The position numbers were made by a program, and so were the translations under genes. Of a DNA stretch of 64,000 bases, positions 45,545-58,100 are shown piece by piece. Position 1 is the stretch's first letter. Each line of letters begins with the position of its first letter. The notes under the pieces were generated by a model. The model was given only the letters and a program-made list of their open reading frames with translations. It was not told the origin of the DNA and made no database searches. The DNA is from Strigops habroptila. Taxonomy: Eukaryota > Chordata > Aves > Psittaciformes > Psittacidae. The DNA lies in assembly GCF_004027225.2 (NCBI RefSeq), contig NC_044277.2, positions 84,394,283 through 84,458,282 on the forward strand, given 5' to 3'.

Positions 45545-48500
45545 ATGGCGAACCTGTGTAATGCCAACACCAGATTTGCACTTGATCTGCTTAGAAGATT
45601 TAACGAGACCAACCCAACAGGCAATGTTTTCTTCTCTCCTGTCAGCATCTCTGCTGCTCTGGCCATGGTCCTTTTAGGGTCCAAAGGTAATACAGAGGCA
45701 CAGGTGCTGAAGGTTAGTAAAAAATAAATAATTCTCTTTGGCTTTATGTTTTATTTCCATTAAAAATTGTTGTGGTTTAGTGGAAGGAAGATGAAAGGTT
45801 TATGTTGTTTTTATGTGCTCAGGACAAGATTTCTGTCATGCTGAGTCTTCCTCGGGCTCTTTTCTGCAGTTACCTCCTTCCTGCCCTGCTCCAGTTAATT
45901 CTTGAAGCAGGAAACTGATTTCATTAATTAATCAGTCTCCATTTAAATCGATTGGAGTTTCCAGCAGCATAGTTTTTGTCAGATGTTTTGACACAGAACT
46001 CTTGCTTTGTAGTACAAGGTCACCAATGGTATGCTTATTGCTAATAATACAGATGTGTATTTCGTAAGAAACACGATAGTTTTATATGTAAAGTGTAACA
46101 AGTATGATGCTACCTAAGTATCAGTATTTTAGTAGCAGCTAGGCATTCAGATATCTTGGGGGAGCTGAGCCCACATGCTTATTCTTACCTTACGTTAGGT
46201 AGGATAGTTTAAGAAAAATAATTACAAATTACAAAAATGGTGTACGTAGGAGTGCACCAGTTTCCCATGAGCCTCCTGCATGGAAGGGACTTAGTCACTA
46301 TTGATTAGGCTAACGCCTGCTAGCACAAAGAAGGGTGTATGAGGCTTCTCATTGTAGTCATCATCATGTGTTTGCCTATGAATAATTTCACCTTTGTATT
46401 CTGGACTTGAGGAGGAGCTTTTTGTACTGTTGAGTTGATGCCTACTGAATAAGACAATAAATTAGGTTCTCGCTACTTGTACAAACAGACTTTGAACATA
46501 TATTTCATGTAATCAAACTGACAGCCCCACCTAGGATAAACTTACTGACAGCAGAAGTCATGCAAAAGGAACTTGGGGGAAAAATGTGTTTCAACATAGT
46601 CACCTTCAGTAATGCGTGTTCCTGTACCATAATGCATTACTTTTGAGAACATAGCTAGTTAAGGAGACAGATTGGTAACCGTCAAGGGCCGTTCTCAAGC
46701 ATATAGGAATTTGTTTCCATGATCATAATCCTATTTTAAGTTGCCTCCATGATGTTTTTGCTCAGTTATTCATATGTACAACACAGCTTGCATAAGGGTG
46801 GACAGCAAGGCCTGACCGAAAGCCCAGTGAGATAAAAGAAGGGCTTTCCTTTGAGTCCAGTGGCTGTATCACAGCAGTCGTCCCTACTGAGAAATAGATG
46901 GTGTAAGTTTGAATGTGAACATCCCTGCTTTGGTGTAGCCTTCCCTGTCAGTGAGGTCTGGCAGCTTCTGCTGCCATATCTGTAAGCCCTGGCCAGCCAC
47001 CTTGCCTCTGGGAAAGGAGGTACTGGTGAAAAGAAACTGCAGTAATGCATTTGATTTTTAAGATGATACAGTTTCATATATATGTATATAGCATTTATAT
47101 TTTCATGAAACCATAAAAGATAATTGTTCGAAGTTTTCTTGACACCTTATCTGTACTAGTTTTGATTGTATGTTCTGTAAAGCAAAACCTCAGGTTCCCT
47201 TGGGCCAAAGGGGGAAGCAGGAAAACCAAAGTGCCTCTATTGGCATCATCTCTCTTCAATTCCTCACTTGAGAATGAGTCGTTGTGCCCCATGGTCCATG
47301 GAGAGGAGGCATGCAGATGTTACATGGATGGGACTTGGGGTTATGATCAACAGCTTCAGCTGTCACTATGTATAAACCAGGAGCTTAATACAAGTGCCTG
47401 ATGCGCAGAGTAGCACCAAGAAACAGTTTCATTCATTTTTCAAGGTTTATAGAAGTCTCTAAGCAGCTTCCAGCCTTTTCGCTTTCTTCAACCTACCTAT
47501 CTTCTGGATCAGATACAAATATATTGTCTTGTTCTTTTAAGACAGTATTAGCAGCAGCTAGTTCACTTCTTTTATTTCAGACACTTCATTTTGACAAAGT
47601 TGAAGATACTCATTCAAGATTTCAGACTCTGACTATGGATATAAACAGAAGCAATGCTTCCTATCTCCTACGGCTTGCCAGTCGGCTTTTTGGAGAGAAG
47701 TCCTACAGCTTTTTGCCAGTACGTTGATGCAGATCATGATGGTATGGTGGAACCTCGTGCGAAAATGCAGCTATTTGAGGGTTTACAGAGTAGAAATATT
47801 TCTAGGCATATTTCTAAATGTTACTGGACAGTCAACAAGTGTGTTGCATACATGCATATGCATTTCCATGTCTGTAGGCATCTGTGCATCTCACCTAAAG
47901 GATGCTACACAGCAAACTGTTTTCATCGCTTGTTTGGTTCAGCTGCTCTTGGGCTCAAGAGAAATATCACTTGTCGAGGTTCTTAGTTTACAGGAACTAT
48001 CACAACATCCCACTCTTGCAACCAGCTTTTTAGGATGCAACCAGCTCTTGTGTCTGTTGCAATCAACTTTTTAGGATGCAACCAGCCCTGTGTCTGTTGC
48101 AATCAGTTTTTTAGGATTTTCATTGGTCTAGTACAACATTACTTAAATGTTTTTGAAAACACTGCATTTATCTGGGAGGGGATGCCCAACATGTCTATGC
48201 AACATGCCTCTTCACCAGTGAACTATACCTTTGTGTGCACCCAGGTTGCTATTTTTATCCCTCTTCAGCTCTTTCAGAGAGTTTTGTTTTATCCTAGCTG
48301 TGCTTGAGCCTGTTTCAGGGGAATAACAGGTAAATGTTGCAACACCTGCAGTAAGCACCCCATCAGCTGTGTATGTGGCAAACGTACTATCAATCAGGCT
48401 TACTCTGACAGGGGAAAAAAAAACAACCCATCCTCAAACCCACCCCAGGCAGTGCACTGTTAGAGCTCCATCTCAGAGCAGGTGATAAGCTGTTTGACAT

Positions 48501-51500
48501 GCACCTTATCTACAGCATAAAGAGATGCTTTCTTATCTACATGCACTAAAGCTATTCTTATCATTCCAAAATGTAGGATTTCCTGACTAATACTCAGAAA
48601 TTCTATGGAGCTGATTTGGCTACAGTTGATTTTCTTCAGGCTAGTGATGAAGCCAGGAAAGAAATTAACCAGTGGGTAGAAGAGAAAACTGAAGGTAAAC
48701 GACTTTGGTTAATAAAGTAACCGGCAGTGTTTCACTCTTTGGGAGCAGGAGAAGGCTCTGCTACCTTTAGAACACTTTAATTTTGCCCTGGGATATTCAT
48801 TTGATGTATTGACAGAACCAAATAATACCTAAGCAAGACGTTTAAACAGTTCCATAAGTCCTGATACTTTTCCGTTGTTTATGTTGAAGCCAGTGAGTGC
48901 AGGAGAGATGCCTAAACATAGATTTATACCATTGAGTTGGAGACTCTGTTTCAGACAGTCCTGGTCCATATTGTATATATTGTATATATGTATTTCTAAA
49001 TCCTGTAATTCTAACTGTGGGTGTTATCTAGTTTTTGTATGATGAGTCGTGACAGTTTAAGCTAAAAATATTATATATTCATCTAATTACTGTATAAGTG
49101 ACAGTAGTGTTTACTATTAAAAAGTATGGTGAAGAGGTAAAGAGACAGGTACTGAAACACACCTTATTACAGGAATGAACTAGAGTTTTATGTTTGTAGT
49201 ATTTTCAAGGCATCAGTTTCTTCATGTGTGTTTTATATGGTTTCATGTGTATTTTATGTGCCATCACCTTGTCACAAGATTTTATTGTGACTCTTTTTTT
49301 TTTCTGCCCCCTCTGAAGGTAAAATCCCTAATCTGCTGTCTGAAGGCTCAGTTGATAACATGACCAGGCTCGTACTGGTGAATGCTATTTATTTCAAAGG
49401 GAACTGGGCAGAGAAATTTAAAGAAGCTGACACCACTGACATGCCATTTCGGTTAAATAAGGTAATAGATATACATCTTGGTAGTATATGTCTAACGAAA
49501 AGGTGCTAAGGTGAAGCTTTGCTTACAGGTAAAATAATAAAAAAAATCATAGTCTCATAGAATGGTTTGGGTTGGAAGGGACCTTAAAGCTCATCCAGTT
49601 CCAACCCCCTGCCATGGGCAGGGACACCTTCCATTAGACCAGATTGCTCAAAGCCCCATCAAACCTGTCTTTGAACACTGCTAGGGAATGTAAATAGAAA
49701 GTCTATAATGAACGTTTTCAGCTCACCCCAAAGAGGTTTTTTATGGATTTTAATATTTTTCTATATTCAGGAAGCTGTTTGTTGTCTTGCTTACCAGAAT
49801 AGTGTTTGAGACAATTCTCACATACAGATTAGGACCCTGCCTGTGACTAGCAGAGTTTCAGCTGCCATGAACTATGCCTGTTTGTGGTGTTAGATAAGCA
49901 GTATTAAAATGATAGCACATTTTGGTTAAGCCCCATTTTCTTGTTCTGTATTCTACTTATGTTAACAGCATTACAAGATACTACATACAGTCATCTGCTT
50001 TATGCTGAACAAAATTGGTATTTGTTGACTTTTAACGTCCTTTTTGGGGCCAGAGTAATATGTACAGCAACTCAAAGAAATAGTTTCTTTGAGGACTGTG
50101 CTACAGAAGCCAAAGGAGAACCAAATTTAGTAAAAACTCATGTCTCAAGAAGAAATTGTTATTAAATAGGCAGTCAGGAGTTTCACAAAGACAGTTTTAT
50201 AGTCAGCTACTATAATGCAGGAAAAGTTCTTGCAAGAATACAATTTTTAACTTGCTTGTTTCCTATTCTTAACTGTTGCTTTTGATAACTTCTGTCTATC
50301 CAGAATGAAAGAAAGACAGTGAAGATGATGTATCAGAAAAATAAATTTTGTTTTGGGTACATCCCTGAAGAGAAGATCCGTGTTTTAGAGCTGCCTTATG
50401 ATGAAGAAGAACTTAGTATGATCATCCTGTTACCTGATGACATTGAAGATAACTCCACTGGACTGCAGAAGGTGACCCATCTAAGATGATGTAGTTATTT
50501 AATGGATAAGTTCAGCCTTTCAAAACTAAAGCCTTAATGACCCCCTGTTCTCAAAGCCCCATATCTATGAAGCATGTCTTTAGACAGTGCTCTGCTAGCA
50601 CTGCAATAAAGAATATGTGCATGTGCCGCATTAGGAAGAGAAGTTGTGTTTGATTTTGTAACTTCTCTTTGTGTCCTTTGGCTTGCTGAACCATGAGGGA
50701 GACTGCAAAAACAAAGTTAACTATGAGAATTAACTTGCCTTGCTTATTTTTTATTTTTAATGACAACTTTTCTTTCATTACCTTTGGAAGTCTTTATTTT
50801 CTTAGCCTTGACGTAATGAGACTGTTTTCCATCAAATGACCAGGAACACATCAGCTGCTTTGAGCTCTCTGGTGATCAGTTTTGTTACTTGTTAATTTTG
50901 TAATTCCATTTAGTTAAACAGTGAGAATGACTGGGTTTAGTTGCTGTCAGTTCATGTTTCTCCTTTCTGTACATTGCAGCAAGACGAAAACGTCTGCATT
51001 ACTTTACTTTGTAAAGTAAAAACTTCACTGACTCAATTTAATTTTAATAGCATTTGTAGCATCTATATGGAGCCATCAAAGATATGGGTATGGTCATTTA
51101 TGTATAGTTGCATCATACTTATTTAGTGTTCTATAAAGCCTTGTAAATGTTACTGAAAATGAAATATTTCTACGCTGGTGATATGTGATGATGTCTGTCT
51201 TTTTAATTCTAGCTGGAAAAGCAGCTTACCTTAGAGAAGCTCCAGGAATGGACATGTCCAAAGCATCTGTATTCCACTGATGTTCGTGTGCATTTGCCAA
51301 AGTTTAGGCTAGAAGAAAGTTACGACCTTAAATCAGATTTAGCTTCTATGGGCTTGGTGGATGTATTTGACAGTGGTAAGGCTGACTTGTCGGGAATGTC
51401 AGGGGCACATGACCTCTTTCTCTCTAAAATTGTCCACAAAGCTTTCGTAGAAGTGAATGAGGAAGGCACAGAAGCTGCAGCTGCCACTGCTGGCATTGCT

Positions 51501-51614
51501 ATGCTCTGCATGGTTATCGAAGAGGATTTCAATGCGGACCATCCTTTTCTTTTCTTTATTCGCCACAACCCGACACAAAGCATACTTTTCTTCGGCAGAT
51601 ATGCTTCTCCATAA
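45545..51614 (+). CDS. SERPINB1: SERPINB1 (leukocyte elastase inhibitor)
   Basis: Coding exons: 45545-45712, 47581-47718, 48577-48694, 49319-49461, 50304-50471, 51213-51614 (stop TAA), totalling 378 residues against 379 in mammals. The start (ACCATGG) is 8 nt into the exon. Diagnostic stretches shared with mammalian SERPINB1 are [43 protein letters not shown] and [17 protein letters not shown]. The reactive loop [15 protein letters not shown] puts Cys at P1 and Leu at P2. In mammals the equivalent residues are Phe-Cys, used by chymotrypsin/cathepsin G and by elastase respectively, so Leu here should keep elastase-type inhibition and may shift chymotrypsin-like targeting. The extra C-D loop exon is absent. 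This is a cytosolic inhibitor that protects granulocytes from their own granule proteases. One intron carries a minisatellite and another a reversed CR1 fragment. Confidence 0.95.
45713..47580. other. SERPINB1: SERPINB1 intron after the first coding exon
   Basis: This 1.9-kb intron holds no gene or repeat family that I recognise. Confidence 0.5.
48018..48117. repeat. Minisatellite, about 2.5 copies of a 40-41 bp unit
   Basis: Two adjacent units (48018-48058 and 48059-48098) and a partial third (48099-48117) share GCAACCAGCTTTTTAGGAT and CTTGTGTCTGTT with few differences. It lies in the SERPINB1 intron between coding exons 2 and 3. Confidence 0.85.
49547..49690 (-). mobile_element. CR1 LINE 3' fragment, antisense, in a SERPINB1 intron
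   Basis: CATAGAATGGTTTGGGTTGG, then AAGGGACCTTAAAGCTCATC, then CCCCCTGCCATGGGCAGGGA and GCTCAAAGCCCCATCAAACC is the reverse complement of the CR1 3' end and is well preserved, so a comparatively young insertion. It begins 86 nt after the end of the 49319-49461 exon. Confidence 0.93.
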
Positions 51615-52064
51615 AAGAGAACTTGGCATTTGCGGACCAGTTCCTGCTGTAGTCAGTGAAAGCTTAGCTCCTGAATGAGTTGGATTTTGATGTAGAAAGT
51701 TAATGCTCCTGTCTTGAGTGAGTTCCTAGTAACTTCAACTGAGATTCTGCCTTTCCCATAAAAACAGTCCCAAAGAAACTAAGGAGTAATTTATTTTTCT
51801 TAAAGACATCATCTTTAATAATAAGGAAAATCTTAACTGTAGGCAGGAGAAATCTTTTGAAGTTGGACTAGAAACACTCTTGGAAGAAACTTGAGTCTTT
51901 TAAAGCACAGAATCACCCTGTATGCGTCCTTGCATAGGTTTATCTGTGTTGACAGCCCCCTGTTGTAATAATTTAACAATAATTCATTCATTCCTATGCA
52001 CATATACTAGGATGTTCGTGCAAAGCTACTCCTCCCCTTAAGTCTTGTTTTTCAAAAGCACTTT

Positions 52065-52782
52065 AATAAAATACTTCTAGGCACCAAAAGCCATGTTCCT
52101 GAACAGCTGAGTTTACCCAGTTCTGTCATGGAATAGAAGGTCAGATAACATTTGTTTAGAGACATCTATTAATAGAGAATGGATTAAGTTATTTAAACAA
52201 AAGTAACCCCGTCTAGTCATTAGCCAGAAATCTTGCAATACAGCTTTTGAATGAGGAGTAGAGGTTAATAACTTTAGGTGACATTTTTAAGGAGGACTTT
52301 AAAAATTTATAGTCTGGTGCCATTTTAGTTATTGAAAATGTGAAAATGTGTCAGGGTTTAGAGGTTTTAGGTGCTTGAAGCTAATGGGTAATGTGCAAGT
52401 TCAGAAGCTTTCAATATGACATTTATTTCTGACCAGAACCTATGTGATCTTCAAAAAATACTTCAGCTTCCCAGAGGATGGTTGTATATAATCTGCAGTA
52501 AAGGTCTGATGTGTCTGTATGTACAAGGATTCAACATTTACCGACTTGACTTCCACTGCTCTCTACACACAAACCTTTTGTACTGTTCAACAGCCTTATG
52601 CCTGGGAGCCATTGTAATTACATACTGTTAGTGTTCTGTGTTTATTTCTAGAGGGTATTTGCTTGTACAATGTATATCATGGGTACTGTAATGTTTACCT
52701 GTAAACCATAGGTCTAAGTGGGGCACAATAATTTCTGTAATTGCAAACTGTATATGAATTTTGTCTTTAAGAAACAAATAAA
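52065..52782 (+). terminator. SERPINB1: Candidate polyadenylation signals of SERPINB1
   Basis: AATAAA occurs at 52065-52070 and 52777-52782. The second is followed by GTCGTTGTCTTAAACTTGTGTT, a good downstream G/T element, giving a 3' UTR of about 1.2 kb. Confidence 0.55.
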
Positions 52783-52799
52783 AGTCGTTGTCTTAAACT

Positions 52800-55192
52800 T
52801 GTGTTAAAATGGAAACTTCTGCATACAATTTAGTATTCCAGGGTATGAAAATAACTGTCCTCCAAAGGCTAGCTCTAAACAAAACCACTGGTGGTGCAGG
52901 TATGATCAGCTGTATGAAGTTTTTGGATTGTTCAGAGTAGGTGAAAATGCATAAAAAACACATCACTTGGTAGAAGAGACGATTGCATGAACCATCAGCT
53001 TCCCCTGTAAGTGTAATGACCACAGCTGCTAGCACCTACAGGGAACAGGAAGAGAGCAACAGTTTATATGAAATGACACAAGTACTTGGTCTGTACATTA
53101 GTAAACATGTTTTCGAGTGTTGGCAATACCTCAGTTGCAAAAGTTCTGGTGAAGATGTAAAGGAGAGCGTGTATTGCAGAGCGCAGATACGAATGTAACC
53201 GTTTCTGTGTTGAATGCTCTGAAAACTCAGTGGTTTGCAAATAAGTGAGAAAAATATTAGCACAAAACCCATGTAAAAATTTGAAATGGTTTGACATTTG
53301 CATTAGTTCTGGGTTTCTGGGCCTTTGTCTTCAGCCTTTCAGCAAATAGGTTTCTGCTGCCATAGAGAGATTTTGACTAATGAAGGCTCAAAAATTCCAT
53401 TGTAATTATATCCTTATCTTTATGTGCTTAAACTCAATTAATGCATGCAAGATATATGATGTCTGAAGGCTTTTATGGCTGTGATTACCAGGAGGTCAGA
53501 AGAAAGATAAAACCTTGCATAATAGTACAAATCAGTGTAGCTTTATGAGGAGACTCATGTATTTCTTTATTAATTTGGTCTCAGTATTCAGTAACTAACT
53601 GAACTATTATATTGAGTCAAATTTGGCTTTCTACAGACAGGATGCACAAAATAAAATCTCAGCAATTAAGAATCTCAATAAAATCAGCTTCACATTTAAC
53701 TATTAAAAAAAAACCCAAAACGACAAGCCTACTGGCAAATATTATTCTCCCATAATTCATGTCCCACAATAAGACAGTTGAGTGTTTTCCTTAATACTCC
53801 TTCCGTTTCCTGCACTTCTGTCAGAACAAGTGACTGACAAGGGCTGACTCCAACAGGGAAAACTGGAATGCCAATTGTACTCACATTTCTAAAAAAATGC
53901 TGCTTCAACTAGCTCTTGTGAAGGACTTTACAACAGGCTTTATAACAATCTGAAACTCAGAGCAGTATTTGCTCACCGTGGTGTGCTGAGTAAGCCAGAC
54001 TTTGTACAACTGCTTACATAGACTCTCTACCATAGCCCTTTGATTTCAGTAATTTAAAACAAAAAAACCCACCACTGCCACCACTTGGCTGCTTTCTGTC
54101 TGATTCATGCAGTTTAAGTTGCTCTTCCTAGATAGTAAATACCATAGTGTGTGGATAAGGAGGACAATTATTGCTGGGTTTTAAGTCACCTTGTCCTAGA
54201 GATAAATTTACATAGATGAGTAAATTCAGAGGATGTTTGGTAATACTTTCACTGTTAAATGTTTTTATGTAGCTATATATGACGTTCTGCTTGCTGAAAT
54301 GTTCAGTCAGCAGCAATCTTGGATGGGGATACATTTTCAGTAGAAAGACAAAGCCAAACTCTCCATTATAGCAACATGTCAATTTGCATCTCTCAGCCTT
54401 CCAATTCAAAACTAATGGAATTCCCAATTCTTAACTGGAAATATGTGTGTTTCACTAACAAGAATCTCCTTTGCAAAAGCACTTCCTAAAATGTAATCAC
54501 GCAATAAAAAGTGTAAGTAAGTGATACAACTTCAAAAACTAATATAATTCGGCTATTTTCATGACTATTCTACTTCCAAAATTATTTAAAATTGCTCTGG
54601 AAAGTAGGGATGATAAAGGAACATTAAACTTTAAAAACCACAACACTGTCATACAAATATTTAAACAAATGCATAGACACTACGTATAACAACTTCATGG
54701 GTTTAATCAATTTTGTACAAAATTTGTCTCTGGAACATCGTAAGAACAAGAATTACACTGTAATTATATTTTGTTTGCTGTATCTTAGCAGAGGGGATAC
54801 AATTTACTACTTTTCCAGAAAATAAACATTCTCAAAATCTGAAGCAGATAGATACTGATTTTAAAAAGCAGCACAATGATACCCCTTGTCTCACAGCAAG
54901 AGCCAAAACCACAAGCCTTTCTTTTTCTCCATTTCCTTTGAACCAGAGGGTGACATCACTATACTGATAAAGCTTACTTTTGTATTCTCTGTTGCCTAAC
55001 TGCAATTCTTTACAAAACACCTTCAGAATAACAGCCGTAAAAACAGAAGGATAAGAAAGTATCTGAAAGGCTCAGTGACTTAATACTTTCAACCATGATA
55101 ATAGATGGCTGAGACTGAGGGGAATTTCCATCCCAATACAAATGTATGAGTCATAAAATCAAAACCGATTCTGAGCAAGGTGGTCATGTTTT
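52800..55192. other. Convergent intergenic region and WRNIP1 3' UTR
   Basis: SERPINB1 (+) and WRNIP1 (-) end towards each other here. A TTTATT at 53566-53571 (AATAAA on the - strand) could end WRNIP1 after a long 3' UTR, but this is weak. Several short - strand poly(A) candidates exist; no additional gene is seen. Confidence 0.4.
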
Positions 55193-58100
55193 TCATTCCT
55201 TGAAGAAGTCTGTTCCTTTCAACTCTTCTGGTAGATAGTCCTGCTCTACAGGTTCCTTGTACATGGGGTTGTATTTATAGCCTTTGCCATAGCCCAAGTT
55301 CTTCATGAGCGTTGTTGGGGCATTTCTCAGGTGCAGTGGAACAGGAGGCAGAGGTCCCGTGTGCATTCTCAGACATTCTTTGACATTGCTATATGCCTTG
55401 TACACCTCTATAGACTTGGGCGCTCTGGCAAAGTACACTACACATTGTGCTAGAATCACCTGGAAACAAGAAAAGGGAAAATGTTAAATGTCTTCTTTTA
55501 AGCTGCTTGGGAAAAGGTTTGTTACTCAGGTTGTTTGTGTAGCATGACAGGGATTATGTTTTTAAATTGATCTCTGCCTGCTACTATAGTTTGAGCATTA
55601 TTATTTAACAACACCACAGCTTTTAATGATTTTCACTACTGGAAAAGAATAGCAACTTTAGAGTATCAGAATATATTATTTTATTTATAACAAAGAAAAA
55701 AATGGACAGAGGAAAATGACATTAGTTAACATTTTAACAATAAATATGCAGTGAATTTTATTTCCAACTACAACATCTATTTCAAGAGCTACGACGTTCT
55801 CGTCAAAAAAGGGACATGCTGAATGATCAAGTAACTAAATTCACCTTGTCCCTGCAATCGCTGTTTCTTTTTATAACTACAGATAAGTTTTAGTTTGCAG
55901 TACTTTCAAATCAGTGAATTAATGAAGCCTTTACCTCACATTCTGGCATTCCAATAAAGTGACAGCCCTGATAAGCAGCAACTGCTTGTGTTAAAGCCAG
56001 AGGATCTGCCAGCCCTACAAAAAGGGATCAGACAAAAGTAGATTAAAGTCAGTTTAAAAGTCTCTCTTTTTTTTTTTTCCTTCTGTAAGATGGAAAGCTA
56101 TCCATGCACATTTCAAAGTTTGTTTCTCAGATGCTGGAACTTCTGCGTAATACTTTGCAGTACATAAGATATACTCACTCCATCCACAGCCTTCCTTGTT
56201 CTTTCCACCCTCTCCCTCCTCGTCCAAAAAAAAAAGGTCTAAGTCATGAGTATGAGTTGCAGACTGAATCTGTCGCCACATGGTGGCAGCCTGAGCAGTA
56301 GCTACCCGTGTATAATTCACTTTTTGGAACGGAGAAAGAAATGGGGAAATACTGCTATATAGACATAACGTCCCTAGACCTCATAACTCTTCACCCTTGA
56401 CATATGTGCTAAAAGTGTTGCTGCATCTGTTACTTTGGGTAAGCCGGTGTCAAGATGCCTTTACATCTAGGGAGCCAGTCTGAGGTTTGCAAGTTAGGGT
56501 AGGCATTCACCTTCCAGAGTCATTAAAAAAACCAGACATCCCTGAAATACACATACTCTGTGACACAAGTTTACTGGTGACCAGAGTAACAAATACCAGA
56601 GCTTAGAAGAATCCGTATTAATACATTGCCAAAACCTGACCTCAAAAATATTTTTTTCATGTGTAGGTCTGTACATACAAAGTTTTTGTTTGATATGGAG
56701 CATTTCAGCATTTTGTACCTATTTTTCATATAGCAGTTCTGGGGTGGTTTTATTTTTCAAAGCCAGTTTTTGAAAACCAGAAGCCAGACAGCTCTTCACT
56801 CAACATAATATTCCAACATGAAATACTGTGAATACTGACCTATATCTTCACTTGCAAACCTCACCAGCCTCCTTGCCACATAGAGTGGATCCTCACCACC
56901 TTCAAGCATTCGAGCAAGCCAGTAAAGGGAAGCATTTTCATCTGAGCCTCTCATAGACTTATGCAGGGCAGAGATGCAATTGTAATGTTCTTCTCCTATT
57001 TAGAATGGGAGAGAAGTCATACAGAAAACTGTTAGGAGGAAACGCATTTAAGGGAACAGAATATATTTTACTAGATTACAAGAGGAAAACATAACCTTCA
57101 AGTTCTTTTTATGTATACATAATTATGGCATTCATTTAATGTTTTCGACACCTTCGTGCTTTGCCACATGGATCATTCCACTAACTACATAAGCATAACA
57201 AAGTAACTGCAGATGAAAAGGAGGGTGTTTTTTTTAAACATTGCAAGGAAAACAATTTGTTTTTAGTACCCTGGCAAACCTTCCTTCAAGTATTTTAAGC
57301 AGTTAAGAAGACTGTATAAATATCTCCTAACTGACAAAGAGTAAAGTATGAGCACATACAAACCACTGACCATTGCTTTTGGACACGGCACACAGCTCTA
57401 AGAAGACAACAGAAGAATCGAAGAAATCCAGTACTATATACCAGTGGTATTTTAGAAAAACTAATTTCATATCAACTAAAACTCAAAAATAAAGAGTGCA
57501 GTAAATCAAGCATGGGTTTGCTGTATTATACAGGGAAAACATGAAATGTTGCTGCAGATATACAATGATGGCACACTACACAATCTGGAGGATCAGGACT
57601 GCAGCACATAATCCTGGCAAACCCCTAAGACACATCGAGTTCAATTGTGGGCACCTGCCCTACTGGAAGGGTCCTGGAAACTGTAAGCAGCTGAAACAAA
57701 CCAACCCTGAAATGCCAGACTGCTAATAGGGAGTGGGAAGACTGAACGGATTACAGGGAATATATATTTTATTTTTTACATTAAAGTTTAATATACAATC
57801 AGATATGGACTCCAAGGAGAAACAAAGCCATTTCACAGATCTTATAGGGCTACAGTTAATAGAGGGTCAACATCACAAATACTGAATGAGACCCTTCCTG
57901 CTTGCAATTTTTCTCTCTTCAGCTGGTTTTGATTCTTATGCATTTCTCTTAATCAAACTTGTAAGAGTATTTTGCTGCAATATTGTGAAACTTTCCACAT
58001 AATCTTCCCTTTTTATTTTTTTAAAGTGCCTGGCATTCCTTGGCTCACAGCTAAGCGTGTCTTATAAAGGCAACTGGCTGCATGCACAGCCATCTGTTAA

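Noticed and set aside
56054-56320. - strand frame of 88 codons between WRNIP1 exons
   Set aside because: It does not match WRNIP1, and the exons on both sides join in phase without it.
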